A stretch of DNA of 64,000 nucleotides, from contig JANJTM010000038.1 in the NCBI GenBank assembly GCA_024711125.1, positions 152,511-216,510 on the forward strand. The letters are read 5' to 3'. The position numbers and the translations under genes are program-made. Below, in pieces: positions 53,434 through 62,700 of this stretch; within the stretch, counting starts at the first letter, position 1, and every line of letters begins with the position of its first letter. The notes beneath the pieces were generated by a model, which saw only the letters and a program-made list of their open reading frames with translations, was not told the origin of the DNA and made no database searches. The stretch comes from Rhodothermales bacterium (GTDB lineage: Bacteria > Bacteroidota > Rhodothermia > Rhodothermales > UBA10348).

Positions 53434-54651
53434 GTGGAGCCCTTGGGCCGGAAGTCGCATCCGTATCTCGTCCTCTTCGCGCTCTGGCTCATGGTCTTCT
53501 CGGCCTCGAGCCAGGTGATCATCGTATCCCCGATTCTTCCGCGCATCGGGGAAGCGCTGGGTGTCGCCGAGTCGCGGCTGGGCCTGCTGATCACCGTGTA
53601 CGCGGTGATGCTCAGCGTATTCGCGATCATCACGGGACCGATTTCCGACACGATCGGTCGCCGCAGGGTGCTGCTGATCGGATCGGGTTCGATGGCCGTG
53701 GCGCTGCTGTTCCACGCTCTCGCCGATTCGTTCGGGGCGCTTCTCGCCGTCCGGACCGCCGCCGGCGCCGCGGGCGGCATGCTGAGCGGGGGAGCGGTTT
53801 CGTATGTCGGCGACTATTTCCCGTACGAACGCCGAGGCTGGGCCAACGGCTGGGTCATGAGCGGAATCGCGTTCGGGCAGATCATCGGCATCCCGGCCGG
53901 TACGCTGATCGCGGGCGAATTCGGCTTTCGGGGCGCGTTCCTCATGTTCGCCGTCACGATGGCCGTCGCGACGGCCATGATCGGCTTCTTCGTGCCCCAG
54001 CCCGAAGTCGCCCGACGCAGCGAGCCCCTGACGGTGCGCGGGGCGGTCGCCACGTACGCCGACCTGCTGCGCCAGCGATCCGTCGTGGTGGCTGCCGCGG
54101 CGTTTTTCACGATGTTCTTCAGCCTGGGCATCTACGTGATCTACCTGCCCACCTGGCTCGAGAAGACCCTTGCCGTCTCGGGCTCGTCGATCGCGTCGCT
54201 CTTCCTGGTCGGGGGTATCGCCAACGTCATCTCGGGGCCGTGGTCGGGGCGGCTGTCGGATGGCGTGGGGCGCAAGCCGATGATCGTGACCAGTTGTTGG
54301 GCCCTCGGGATCATCATGGTCCTGACCCCCTACTTCATCCGCTCCATGCCCGTCGCGTACGTGTTTTTCGCGTTGGCGATGGCCCTCGTCGCGATGCGCG
54401 TCAGCCCCATGCAGTCCCTCCTGACCGCGTTGGTGCCCGCCGAACGTCGGGGAGCGTTGATGGCGCTGACCGTGGCCATCGGGCAGGTGGGAATCGGTAT
54501 CGGGAGCGCGGTGGCCGGGCCGGCCTTCACCCGGTGGGGGTACGAAAGCAATACGATCGCCGGTGCGGTGGCGATTCTCGGGACGGCCGCGCTCGTCTTC
54601 CACGGAATGCCCGAGCCGGGCAAGGCAGAGCCCGCTCCCCCGGCCGACTGA
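53434..54651 (+). CDS. Major facilitator superfamily transporter
   Basis: The 405-residue protein starts at GTG 53434 and has about 12 membrane segments. The loop between segments 2 and 3 shows GPISDTIGRRRVLL, the MFS motif A, and a second copy (GRLSDGVGRKPMIV) is seen in the C-terminal half. It probably exports or imports a small molecule by proton coupling. Substrate unknown. It diverges from the TonB receptor across the phased repeats. Confidence 0.88.
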   Translation: MEPLGRKSHPYLVLFALWLMVFSASSQVIIVSPILPRIGEALGVAESRLGLLITVYAVMLSVFAIITGPISDTIGRRRVLLIGSGSMAVALLFHALADSFGALLAVRTAAGAAGGMLSGGAVSYVGDYFPYERRGWANGWVMSGIAFGQIIGIPAGTLIAGEFGFRGAFLMFAVTMAVATAMIGFFVPQPEVARRSEPLTVRGAVATYADLLRQRSVVVAAAAFFTMFFSLGIYVIYLPTWLEKTLAVSGSSIASLFLVGGIANVISGPWSGRLSDGVGRKPMIVTSCWALGIIMVLTPYFIRSMPVAYVFFALAMALVAMRVSPMQSLLTALVPAERRGALMALTVAIGQVGIGIGSAVAGPAFTRWGYESNTIAGAVAILGTAALVFHGMPEPGKAEPAPPAD

Positions 54652-54660
54652 CCGCGACGT

Positions 54661-55371
54661 TCAGCCCAACAGGCCGCGAACGGTGTCGGCGAGCTCGGCG
54701 TGGCTTGCCAGCACGCGGTCGGCGCCGGCCTCCACGAGGCGTTGCTCGAGCCCCGTCCCCAGGAGGTAGGGGGGAATGAATCCTATGGCCCTGGCGCCGG
54801 CCGATCGCGCGGCGCGCATGTCGTCCACGGTGTCTCCCACGTAGACGGCCCGCGAGCGTTCCACCTCCCCGAGCCGGTCGAATGCCAGCTCCAGCGGGTA
54901 GGGATCGGGCTTCGTGCGACCGGCCTGGTCCTCCAGCGCGACGACGACGTCAAAGCGCCGCAGCCAGTCGAAGCGCCGAAGCGTCCACTCGGCCTCCTCG
55001 CGCGGTCGTCCGGTCACGACGCCGAGGACATGGCCCGTTCCGGCCAGCCGGTCCAGGACGGTGCCGTCGAGCAGCGGAGGTTCCCCGGCGATGTACCCGT
55101 CCCACGCGGCGCCCCGATACCGCGCGTCGAACGCCCGTACGATGTCCTCGAAAGGGGTCAGTCCGCCGCCGTCGCGCACGATCGCCTCGGTCAGACGCCA
55201 GTCGTCGTTGAACCCGCCCCGGTTCTTGTATCGCTGCACCTCGGCGGGATCAACCGTTCGCCCGAGCAAGGCGCCTGCGGTTTCGCAGATCGCCCGCCGA
55301 TACGACCCGGATACGTCCACGAGCACGCCGTCCATGTCGAACAGCACGACGGGCTTCGGAGCGTTCGTCAT
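54661..55371 (-). CDS. HAD-superfamily phosphatase (subfamily IA)
   Basis: The 236-residue protein starts at ATG 55371 and has HAD motif I (LFDMDGVLVDVSGSYRRAI), motif II/III (GVVTGRPREEAE; TKPDPYPLELAF) and motif IV (VYVGDTVDDMRAARSAGA). The VDVSGSY segment after motif I resembles a HAD-IA group found in cyanobacteria and haloarchaea, sometimes fused to histidine-pathway enzymes. It lies 35 nt after rho on the same strand. The substrate is unknown; a phosphoglycolate-type or histidinol-phosphate-type role is possible. Confidence 0.82.
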   Translation of the reverse strand: MTNAPKPVVLFDMDGVLVDVSGSYRRAICETAGALLGRTVDPAEVQRYKNRGGFNDDWRLTEAIVRDGGGLTPFEDIVRAFDARYRGAAWDGYIAGEPPLLDGTVLDRLAGTGHVLGVVTGRPREEAEWTLRRFDWLRRFDVVVALEDQAGRTKPDPYPLELAFDRLGEVERSRAVYVGDTVDDMRAARSAGARAIGFIPPYLLGTGLEQRLVEAGADRVLASHAELADTVRGLLG

Positions 55372-55406
55372 GATCGGGCCGATGGTGGGGTCCTCCGGGT
55401 CGCGGC

Positions 55407-57683
55407 CTACGAGTTCATGACGACCATGAACTCGTCGTTCGTGCGGGTTCCGCGCATCTTGTCGAGCAGGAACTGCATCGCCTGGATGGGCTCCATGTCG
55501 GCCAGCAGCTTCCGCAGGATCCACACGCGGCCGAGCTTCATGTCCGGGATCAGCAGTTCCTCTCGCCGCGTGCCCGATTTGACCAGGTGGATGGCCGGGA
55601 AGATGCGGCGATCGGCCAGCGAGCGGTCGAGCACGATCTCGCTGTTGCCGGTGCCCTTGAACTCCTCGAAGATGACCTCGTCCATCTTCGAACCCGTATC
55701 GATCAGCGCGGTACCGATGATCGTCAGGCTGCCGCCCTCCTCGATGTTCCGGGCGGCCCCGAAGAACCGCTTCGGGCCCCGGAGCGCTCCGGCCTCGATG
55801 CCGCCCGACATGGTCCGCCCCGAGCCGGCGAACACGGCGTTGTGCGCGCGGGCGAGGCGGGTGATCGAGTCGAGCAGGACCACGACGTCCTGGCCGGCCT
55901 CGGCGAGCCGCTTGGCTTTTTCCAGGACCACGTCGGCGACCTCGACGTGCCGCTGCGGGTCCTGGTCGAACGTCGACGCGATCACCTCGCCCTTGACGTT
56001 GCGCTGCATGTCGGTCACCTCCTCGGGGCGCTCGTCCACGAGGAGGATGATCAGGTGCACCTCGGGGTGATTCTGCGTGATCGCGTTGGCGATCTTCTGG
56101 AGGAGGATCGTCTTTCCGGTCTTCGGCTGCGCGACGATGAGCGCGCGCTGCCCCTTGCCGATCGGGGCAAACAGGTCCAGGATGCGGGTGGAATACTCGC
56201 CCGGCAGCGTCTCCATGTTGAGTCGCTCGTTCGGGTACAGCGGGGTGAGATTCTCGAACGTGATGCGCTCCTCGAGTTCGACCGGTTCCCGGTTGTTGAT
56301 CGAGTTGACCTGTATGAGCGCGAAGAACCGCTCTCCTTCCTTCGGCGGCCGGACCTCTCCGTCCACCGTGTCGCCGACCCGGAGACCGAAGCGCTTGATC
56401 TGCGACGGCGATACGTAGATGTCGTCGGGGCTCGGCAGGTAGTGGTATTCGGAGGACCGCAGGAAGCCGTACCCGTCCGGAAGGACCTCGAGCACGCCGA
56501 TCTTGCGGATCATGCCCTCGAGTTCGACCGTGGCCGGATCGTACTCCTGCATGTAGGGAGGCTGGTCGGCGTACGTCCGGCGGCGGGCTTCCTCGGCTTC
56601 CTCCCGACTGCGGAAGCGCGGGCGCTCACGATGGTGGCGCCGGTCGAATCCGGGCGGAACCCACTCCCGCGGAGTGCGCTCGACGCGCGGACGCTCCTCT
56701 CCGCGGCGATCGTCCTGCCGCGCTTCCCGCTCGCGCCGCTCGTCACGGCCGCCTTCACGCTCCCGGCGTTCGTCCCGCCGGGCCTGGCGTTCGTCCCGGC
56801 CCGGACGCTCGCGGCGTTCGCCCTGGGGCCGCTCCTCCCGGTCGCCTCTCTCGGCGCGCTCGCCGCGTTCGGGGCGCTCGCCGCGGTCTCCGCCCCCGCG
56901 TTCTCGATCCCGACGACGACGTTCGTCCCGGTCACGGCGTCCACGGCGGTCGCGGCCTTCGCGGCGCGGCGTCTCTTCAGCCGGAGTATCGACCGCGGCC
57001 GGTGCGGCGACCGATTCGGCGACCGGTTCGGCGACCGGTTCGGCTTCCTCGGGCCGAGTCGCCATGAACTGGCGCAGGTCGACACGCTGGATACGGGCTC
57101 CGCGACGGCGCTCCTCCCGGGCCCCTTCCGATTCGGCGGGCGCCGCCGGCGGGGGAGTCGGAGTCGCCTCGGCGGCGACCTCCGGACGGCTCTCGCGGCG
57201 CTCTCCGTCGCGGCGCCGGTCACGACCGCGCCTTCCGCGGCCGCGCCCGTCCCGACGTCCCTCGTCCCCACGCCCCTCCTTGCGGGCGTCCTCTGCGGGT
57301 TCGGCGGTAGCCGCGTCCTCCCGCCTTCCGCGAGGTTCGACCGGAACCTCGGCCGGCGCTTCTCGTCGGCCGCGGTCCTGTCGGCGGCCGTCGTCCTTCC
57401 GTCGACCCTCGTCAGGGGTCGAGCCGGCGGCGGGTGCGCCCCGGCGACCGCCGGCGTCGCGCCCCCCCTGGCGGCCGGAACCGCGGTCTGGCGAATCGGC
57501 GGGGCGGGTGCTCTCGTCCCGCCGCTCCTCCCTGGCCTTGGCCGCCACGCTCTCGGCGCGCGCCTCCAGGATGAGATAAATGAGATCCTGTTTCCGGAGG
57601 GTGGAAAACCCGGCCAGGCCCATGTCCTTGGCAAGGTCCTTGAGGTCCGAGAGCTTCTTTTCCTGGAGATCGGCGATGCGCAT
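55407..57683 (-). CDS. rho: Transcription termination factor Rho with long disordered insert
   Basis: The 758-residue protein starts at ATG 57683 ([20 protein letters not shown]). A normal Rho N-terminal helical domain (about 1-48) is followed by an insert of about 335 residues (about 50-385), rich in Arg, Glu, Asp, Gly and Pro with RGER/RDER-type repeats. The cold-shock RNA-binding domain (from about 391) and the RecA-like motor with Walker A (QPKTGKT, about 519-525) follow. Rho ends transcription of unstructured RNAs. Long disordered inserts occur in Rho of several Bacteroidota and Actinobacteria and can change RNA binding and phase behaviour. A possible promoter lies 280 nt upstream. Confidence 0.94.
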   Translation of the reverse strand: MRIADLQEKKLSDLKDLAKDMGLAGFSTLRKQDLIYLILEARAESVAAKAREERRDESTRPADSPDRGSGRQGGRDAGGRRGAPAAGSTPDEGRRKDDGRRQDRGRREAPAEVPVEPRGRREDAATAEPAEDARKEGRGDEGRRDGRGRGRRGRDRRRDGERRESRPEVAAEATPTPPPAAPAESEGAREERRRGARIQRVDLRQFMATRPEEAEPVAEPVAESVAAPAAVDTPAEETPRREGRDRRGRRDRDERRRRDRERGGGDRGERPERGERAERGDREERPQGERRERPGRDERQARRDERREREGGRDERREREARQDDRRGEERPRVERTPREWVPPGFDRRHHRERPRFRSREEAEEARRRTYADQPPYMQEYDPATVELEGMIRKIGVLEVLPDGYGFLRSSEYHYLPSPDDIYVSPSQIKRFGLRVGDTVDGEVRPPKEGERFFALIQVNSINNREPVELEERITFENLTPLYPNERLNMETLPGEYSTRILDLFAPIGKGQRALIVAQPKTGKTILLQKIANAITQNHPEVHLIILLVDERPEEVTDMQRNVKGEVIASTFDQDPQRHVEVADVVLEKAKRLAEAGQDVVVLLDSITRLARAHNAVFAGSGRTMSGGIEAGALRGPKRFFGAARNIEEGGSLTIIGTALIDTGSKMDEVIFEEFKGTGNSEIVLDRSLADRRIFPAIHLVKSGTRREELLIPDMKLGRVWILRKLLADMEPIQAMQFLLDKMRGTRTNDEFMVVMNS

Positions 57684-57977
57684 TGCCTGGATCGGTATCG
57701 ATCGGCCGTCTGACGCGCGCTGAGGCGAAGACCCGCGGGCGCGGGTGGGACGGCCGTGTGGCGGTGGGAATTGTGTACGGGAAAGCCCGAGAACGCGCGG
57801 AAATGACCGTCGATCGACGCTCGGCGAGACCATTCGCCGACAGCGTACACTCGATCGGAGCCGGTGTCGGACGCAGGGGAACCACACCGGCTCCCGGGGT
57901 CGCATGAACCGGCAGCGCTCGAATCGGGGCGCCGCGAGGGCACGAGGACCGTGCCGGAGACCGAAGATACCACCAAC
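57684..57977 (-). other. Long leader region of rho
   Basis: These 294 nt hold no gene I can support. A possible rho promoter lies at the far end (57962-57969), which would give an mRNA leader of about 270 nt. Long Rho-regulated leaders exist in other bacteria (autoregulation); no specific structure was worked out. Confidence 0.35.
57962..57969 (-). promoter_or_regulatory. Putative -10 element for rho
   Basis: TATCTTCG on the minus strand matches TAnnTT(T/C)G; it lies 279 nt upstream of the rho ATG, right after folC. The -35 position is poor. Confidence 0.4.
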
Positions 57978-59282
57978 TCAGCCGGAAACCACCGTTCGAC
58001 CCGTCACGGCCGTTTCCTGGCCGCCTCGCTCCCACGCCGACAGGAACGGACCTGCGAGAAGGAACGATCCGGCGACCAGCGCCGCGTCTCCCGGTCCGAG
58101 GTGGTTGCCGATCCAACCCGGCACGGCTTCCGGCCCGGAGAGCATGCCCGCGACGGGGCAGCCTGCTGCCCGGAGCGCGGTTTCCAGGTGATCCGCGGCG
58201 AGGGCTCGAGCGGGCGCGAGCGCTACGGGAACGACCTCCAGCCCCGACCGCGCGATGCGGCGGGCCATCGCGCCGACGTCCTTGTCGGCCATGACCGAAA
58301 AGAACAGCACGCGCCGCGGCGCAGCCCCGCCCGCGCCCGGCGCCGACAACCCCGATACCTGGTCGAATGCGGACAGCGACGCGTCGAGCCCGTCCGGGTT
58401 GTGGGCCACATCCACGATGACGAGGGGGCCGGTCGACACGGTCTCGAACCGGGCGCGAAGTCCGGACAGTCGGCGTGTTTCGGCCAACCCGCGGGAAATC
58501 GCCGTTTCGGTGACCCCGGCGAAGCGCACATCCGTTGCCGCGAGCCGGCGCGCCGCCGCAACCGCCAGGGCGGCGTTTCGGTCCTGGTGGGCCCCCGGCA
58601 GGTCCAGCCGGAGGGAGGGAAACGTCGAGACGATCGCCAGGGGCGCATCGATCCGGGCCGCGACGTCCCGGAGCACGGCGACGGCCTCGGGGCCGGAGTC
58701 CACGGCAACGGCGGGCACGCCGGGTTTCAGGATGCCCGCCTTCTCGCGCGCGATGGCCGTGATCGTGGCGCCCAGGATCTCCGCATGGTCCATGGCGATG
58801 TCGGTGATCACGCTGATCGCCGGGTTCACCACGTTCGTGGCATCGAGTCGGCCCCCAAGCCCGGTTTCCACGACCGCGACCTGTGCCCCGACGTCGCGGA
58901 ACCATGCGAATGCGAGGGCCACGGTGGCCTCGAAATAACTCGGACGTACGACCTCGAACATCGGGGCCATCGACTCGACGAGTTCCGCGAGGCGCGCCGT
59001 CGGCACGGGCACGCCGTCGATCCGCATCCGCTCGCACACGTCGACGAGGTGGGGCGAGGTATGAAGGCCGGTTCGGAGGCCTGCGACGGTCAGCACCGCG
59101 GCGATCATGCTGGCCGTGGATCCCTTGCCGTTCGTACCGGCGACATGCACGATGGGGTAGGTGCGGTGCGGATCGCCCAGTTCCGCCAACAGGGCGGTGA
59201 CGCGCTCCAGGCCCGGCTTCAGCGCGCCGGGTCCTTCGGTCGCGTAGCGCGGAAGCGCGTCGAGCCGGTCGAGGGCGTTCAC
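57978..59282 (-). CDS. folC: Bifunctional folylpolyglutamate synthase/dihydrofolate synthase
   Basis: The 434-residue Mur-ligase-family protein has the P-loop VAGTNGKGSTASM (about 48-59), TSPHLVDVCERMRIDG and VVETGLGGRLDATNVV. It adds glutamate to dihydropteroate and to folates. Its start overlaps the tsaE stop as ATGA, so the order porX-tsaE-folC is one translationally linked unit. Confidence 0.94.
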   Translation of the reverse strand: MNALDRLDALPRYATEGPGALKPGLERVTALLAELGDPHRTYPIVHVAGTNGKGSTASMIAAVLTVAGLRTGLHTSPHLVDVCERMRIDGVPVPTARLAELVESMAPMFEVVRPSYFEATVALAFAWFRDVGAQVAVVETGLGGRLDATNVVNPAISVITDIAMDHAEILGATITAIAREKAGILKPGVPAVAVDSGPEAVAVLRDVAARIDAPLAIVSTFPSLRLDLPGAHQDRNAALAVAAARRLAATDVRFAGVTETAISRGLAETRRLSGLRARFETVSTGPLVIVDVAHNPDGLDASLSAFDQVSGLSAPGAGGAAPRRVLFFSVMADKDVGAMARRIARSGLEVVPVALAPARALAADHLETALRAAGCPVAGMLSGPEAVPGWIGNHLGPGDAALVAGSFLLAGPFLSAWERGGQETAVTGRTVVSG

Positions 59283-59743
59283 GGGCTACCCTCCATCCAG
59301 GAAACGCGCCGTCGGGAGGTTCCCGCGTGCTCGAGGCGAAGTCGTATCGTTTCCGGCGGAAGGACGAACTCGAGACGCTCGGGCCACTCGACCACGCAAG
59401 GATCGCCGCCGTGGAAAAGATCGTCCAGGTCGAATCCGTCCAGGTCGCGTGCCCGCTCGATCCGGTACGCGTCGACGTGACGCAGCAGGGTCGTCCCCCG
59501 TCGCATCTCGTGCACGATGGTGAAGGTGGGGCTCGAGACGTCGTCGCCGTCGAACCCCAGGGCGTCGGCGAGTCCCTTCACGAAGTGGGTCTTTCCGACC
59601 CCCATCTCGCCGTACAGGGCGATGACCCACGGCATCGGCAGCAGGGTGCCCAGCGACCGGCCGAGTGCGCGGGTCGCTTCGGGACTGTCGGTTTCGACCG
59701 GAAACAGGTCCTGCGGGCGAGAGCCCGCCGCGGCGTGCGCCAT
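59279..59743 (-). CDS. tsaE: tRNA threonylcarbamoyladenosine biosynthesis ATPase
   Basis: The 154-residue protein starts at ATG 59743 (MAHAAAGSRPQDLFPVETDS). It has the P-loop ALYGEMGVGKTHFVKGLADAL split apart, SSPTFTIVHEM and the C-terminal VVEWPERLEFVLP. TsaE powers the TsaBDE complex in t6A37 tRNA modification. Longer in-frame forms extend into porX and are not real. It lies 8 nt after porX. Confidence 0.92.
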   Translation of the reverse strand: MAHAAAGSRPQDLFPVETDSPEATRALGRSLGTLLPMPWVIALYGEMGVGKTHFVKGLADALGFDGDDVSSPTFTIVHEMRRGTTLLRHVDAYRIERARDLDGFDLDDLFHGGDPCVVEWPERLEFVLPPETIRLRLEHAGTSRRRVSWMEGSP

Positions 59744-59751
59744 TTCGCTGC

Positions 59752-61323
59752 CTACGAACGCGACCGGGGGCGGAGGGTGACCACCGGCAGCAGCATCTCC
59801 TCCATGGACGCGCCGCCGTGCTGCATGGTGTCCCGGTACATGTTCACGTAGCGGTGGAAATTGGTCGGGTACACGAAGTAATAGTCTTCCTTCGCGATGA
59901 TGAAATTCGAGCCGGCGCCCTGGCGGGGCAGCCCGAACGCCTCGGGATCGCGCACGAAGATGGCGTGCCGGTCGTCGCAGCGCAGGTTGCGCCCGTACTT
60001 GTAGCGGAGGGCGGTCGAAGTCTCCCGGTCCCCCATGACGCGCGTCTCGTGGAGCGCGCGCACGGCTCCGTGGTCGGTCGTGACGACGATCGTACAGTCG
60101 GCTTCCGAAAGCGTCTGGAAGGCCTGGAAGAGCCACGAGTGCTCGAACCACGTGCGGGTCAACGCGCGATAGGCCCGTTCGTCCGGCGCGATCTCCTTGA
60201 GTACCGCCGAGTCGCTGCGGCTGTGGGCCAGGATATCGACGAAGTTGACGACGATCGCCGAAAGGTCCGCCTGGAGAAACTGGTGTACCGACGCCGCGAA
60301 ATCGCGTCCCTCCTGGGTCGAGATGATCTTGGCGTACCGGGTGCGCAGGTCGACGCGTTTCCGCTTGAGTTGGTCGACCAGGAATTCCTCCTCGTTGCGG
60401 TTCCGGCTGACCTCGTCGTCCTCGCCGTCGGCCCAGATGCGGGGATACCTCCGCGCCAGCTCGACCGGCAGCAGCCCCGAGAAGATCGCGTTGCGGGAAT
60501 ACGGGGTCGCGGTCGGAAGGATCGACACGTGCCAGTCGCGTTCGACCGTGAAGAGCGGCTGCAGCAATCGCTCGAATTCGAGCCACTGGTCGTACCGCAT
60601 GCAGTCGATGACGAACAGCACGACCGGTCGCCCCCTGCCCGCGTGGGGAAGCACGAACCGGGGCACCACCTCATGCGACAGCGGCGGGCGGTCCTCGTCG
60701 GGCTCTCGGCCGACCGAGGCGATCCAGTCGGCGTACCGGTCCTCGACGAAGCCGCTGAACACCCGGTTCGCCTCCTTGAACTGGTCGGCGAGCACCTGGC
60801 GCACGGCCTCGTCTGCCTCGAGGCGTCGATCGTAGGAGACCAGCAGGTCGTAGATGCGGGTCCAGTCGGCGTGCGAGAGGTCATCGGCCAATTCCCTCGA
60901 AATGGCCGCGAAGGACTGCAGGTACTCCTGCGAGATGCGCTCGTGCTCGATGCGTGACCGCTCGAGCAGACGCTTGCACGTGAGCAGGATCTGGCTCGGA
61001 TTGACGGGTTTCGTCAGGTAGTCACTGATCTGGCTCCCGAGCGCCTCCTCCATGAGACGTTCCTCGTCGCTCTTGGTGACCATCACCACCGGCACGCCCG
61101 GGTCCAGTCGCTTGATCTCGGCAAGGGCCGCGAGGCCCCCGATTCCCGGCATCTGCTCATCCAGGAAAATCACGTCGAACCGGTCTTCCCGAACGCTGGC
61201 GACCGCATCGGAGCCGTTGGTCACCCGCGTAACCTCGTATCCCTTCGATTCGAGGAACAGGATATGCGGCCGGAGCAGGTCGATCTCGTCGTCGGCCCAG
61301 AGGATGCGTGCGGTAGGCACCAT
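59752..61323 (-). CDS. porX: PorX-type response regulator with PglZ domain
   Basis: The 523-residue protein has a receiver domain with Asp11-Asp12 (WADDEIDLL), phospho-acceptor Asp55 (IFLDEQMPG), Thr83 and Lys105 (YLTKPVNP). A helical linker follows, then a PglZ (alkaline-phosphatase-fold) domain with VVLFVIDCMRYDQW (about 238-251), TPYSRNAIFSG, NFVDILAHSRSD and VTTDHGAVRAL. This receiver-PglZ fusion is PorX, which in Porphyromonas gingivalis controls T9SS genes and cuts certain nucleotides with its PglZ domain. The PglZ domain here is not from a BREX phage-defence locus. Upstream of tsaE and folC; no porY is adjacent. Confidence 0.93.
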   Translation of the reverse strand: MVPTARILWADDEIDLLRPHILFLESKGYEVTRVTNGSDAVASVREDRFDVIFLDEQMPGIGGLAALAEIKRLDPGVPVVMVTKSDEERLMEEALGSQISDYLTKPVNPSQILLTCKRLLERSRIEHERISQEYLQSFAAISRELADDLSHADWTRIYDLLVSYDRRLEADEAVRQVLADQFKEANRVFSGFVEDRYADWIASVGREPDEDRPPLSHEVVPRFVLPHAGRGRPVVLFVIDCMRYDQWLEFERLLQPLFTVERDWHVSILPTATPYSRNAIFSGLLPVELARRYPRIWADGEDDEVSRNRNEEEFLVDQLKRKRVDLRTRYAKIISTQEGRDFAASVHQFLQADLSAIVVNFVDILAHSRSDSAVLKEIAPDERAYRALTRTWFEHSWLFQAFQTLSEADCTIVVTTDHGAVRALHETRVMGDRETSTALRYKYGRNLRCDDRHAIFVRDPEAFGLPRQGAGSNFIIAKEDYYFVYPTNFHRYVNMYRDTMQHGGASMEEMLLPVVTLRPRSRS

Positions 61324-61445
61324 GTCGTGCGCGGAAATGCGTGGAACGGATGGTAGCCGTGGGCTATGGGCGCAGGCAAGGGTCCGGTGGGCGGAACGAT
61401 TGATACCGGGAGGGCCCGAAATGGTTGCGGGGAAGCGAAGATGCT

Positions 61446-61470
61446 CCCCTGCGGGGCGACGGCGCAGGGG
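61446..61470 (+). promoter_or_regulatory. Hairpin upstream of ferritin gene
   Basis: CCCCTGCG (61446-61453) and CGCAGGGG (61463-61470) form a perfect 8-bp stem with a 9-nt loop, 62 nt before the ferritin ATG. It could be an operator or an mRNA leader hairpin; its role is unknown. Confidence 0.3.
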
Positions 61471-61532
61471 AAACCCGGCACGGGTCAGGGCGTGACAAGG
61501 ACGTCAACACCCACCACGAGTCGAGTCCCGCG

Positions 61533-62045
61533 ATGAAAGCGCACGTGATAGAGGCCGTCAACGGTCAGATCAGGGAAGAATTCGAGAGCTCCTACATCTA
61601 CCTGGCGATGTCGGCGCGTTTCACGACCATGAACCTGCCCGGCGCCGCGGCATGGATGCGCCAACAGGCGCAGGAGGAACTGCTGCACGCGATGAAGTTC
61701 TTTGATTTTCTCGTGCGCAGGGGTGCCGAGCCGAGGCTTTCGGCCATCGCGCAGCCGGTCGTGACGTTCGAGCGTCCGATCGAGGCGTTCGAGAAGGCGC
61801 TCGCGCACGAGCGTCACATCACGGCCTGCATCCATGCCCTGTACGACCTCGCGCAGAAGGAGCGCGACTACGCGCTGCAGACGCTCCTGCACTGGTTCAT
61901 CGACGAGCAGGTCGAGGAGGAGGAGACCGCGACCGGGATCATCGACAGCCTCCGCCTGGCCGGCGAGACGGGCCAGGGGCTGTTCATGATCGACCGGGAG
62001 TTGGGGCAGCGCCAGGCCGCTCCGGCCGAAGGCGAAGCCGAGTGA
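61533..62045 (+). CDS. ftnA: Non-haem ferritin
   Basis: The 170-residue protein starts at ATG 61533 (MKAHVIEAVNGQIREEFESS). It is a four-helix bundle with the ferroxidase residues: Glu near 16-17 (REEFESSYIYLAMSARF split), EELLHAMKF (Glu49/His53 area), and Glu in HWFIDEQVEEE. It stores iron in 24-mers. No haem-binding Met at the dimer interface is evident, so ferritin rather than bacterioferritin. It is divergent from porX. Confidence 0.93.
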   Translation: MKAHVIEAVNGQIREEFESSYIYLAMSARFTTMNLPGAAAWMRQQAQEELLHAMKFFDFLVRRGAEPRLSAIAQPVVTFERPIEAFEKALAHERHITACIHALYDLAQKERDYALQTLLHWFIDEQVEEEETATGIIDSLRLAGETGQGLFMIDRELGQRQAAPAEGEAE

Positions 62046-62083
62046 GCCGACGGGCAGGGAGGCCCGGGTTGCGTCGCGTCCCG

Positions 62084-62091
62084 TATCTTGG
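62084..62091 (+). promoter_or_regulatory. Putative -10 element for lipoprotein-trmB
   Basis: TATCTTGG preceded by CG lies 42 nt before the lipoprotein ATG and fits the TAnnTTG form of the shared element. Confidence 0.4.
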
Positions 62092-62133
62092 GGCATCGAA
62101 TCTCCCACGGAACCCCTCCCGAGGTCCCCGGCC

Positions 62134-62700
62134 ATGCGTCTTGTCCCCCTGATCCTGCTCCTCGTCCTGGTGTCGGCCTGCGGGTCCGGCGATTCGGCCA
62201 CCGACGCATCGACGGAGGCTCCCGCCGAAGCGGCGTGGCCCACGCCGATCCCGTCGGACGTGTCGACGCTCGACGGCATCATGCGGGCCTACTACGAGGT
62301 GGTTTCCGGTCCCGCCGGCCAGGTCCGCGACTGGAACCGGGACAAGTCGCTTCACCTTCCGGGCGCCCAGGTGGTCATCACCCGTACGGCCGAGGATGGC
62401 TCCTTGCGCATCGACCAGATGACGATTTCAGACTACCACGACCGCCAGCCCGGACCGGCGCAGAACGCGTTCTACGAAGTCGAGATCAACAGGCTCGTCC
62501 GCCAGCACGGCAGCACGGTGCACGTCTGGAGCACGTACGAGTACCGCTCCACGCCCGACGGGCCCGCCGAGGGGCAGGGCGTGAACTCGATCGAACTGAT
62601 CTGGGACGGGACGCGCTACTGGATCGCGTCGTGGGGCTACGACGGCCGCATGGACGCGCCGCCCGTGCCGTCGGAGTACCTGCCGGCGGCGGGGGCCTGA
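62134..62700 (+). CDS. Lipoprotein of unknown function
   Basis: The 188-residue protein has a signal peptide and lipobox (LVSAC) followed by an Ala/Ser/Thr/Asp linker. The mature part (about 40-185) resembles the cone-shaped SnoaL/NTF2 fold in size and pattern (TLDGIMRAYYEVVSGPAGQV; a late tryptophan strand IELIWDGTRYWIASWGY). No catalytic residue is recognised. Its stop overlaps the trmB ATG as TGATG, so it is translationally coupled to a tRNA methyltransferase. Confidence 0.75.
   Translation: MRLVPLILLLVLVSACGSGDSATDASTEAPAEAAWPTPIPSDVSTLDGIMRAYYEVVSGPAGQVRDWNRDKSLHLPGAQVVITRTAEDGSLRIDQMTISDYHDRQPGPAQNAFYEVEINRLVRQHGSTVHVWSTYEYRSTPDGPAEGQGVNSIELIWDGTRYWIASWGYDGRMDAPPVPSEYLPAAGA

Noticed and set aside
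59752..61323. PglZ domain as part of a BREX phage-defence system
   Set aside because: The domain is fused to a receiver as in PorX; no brxA, brxB, brxC, pglX or brxL gene is present.
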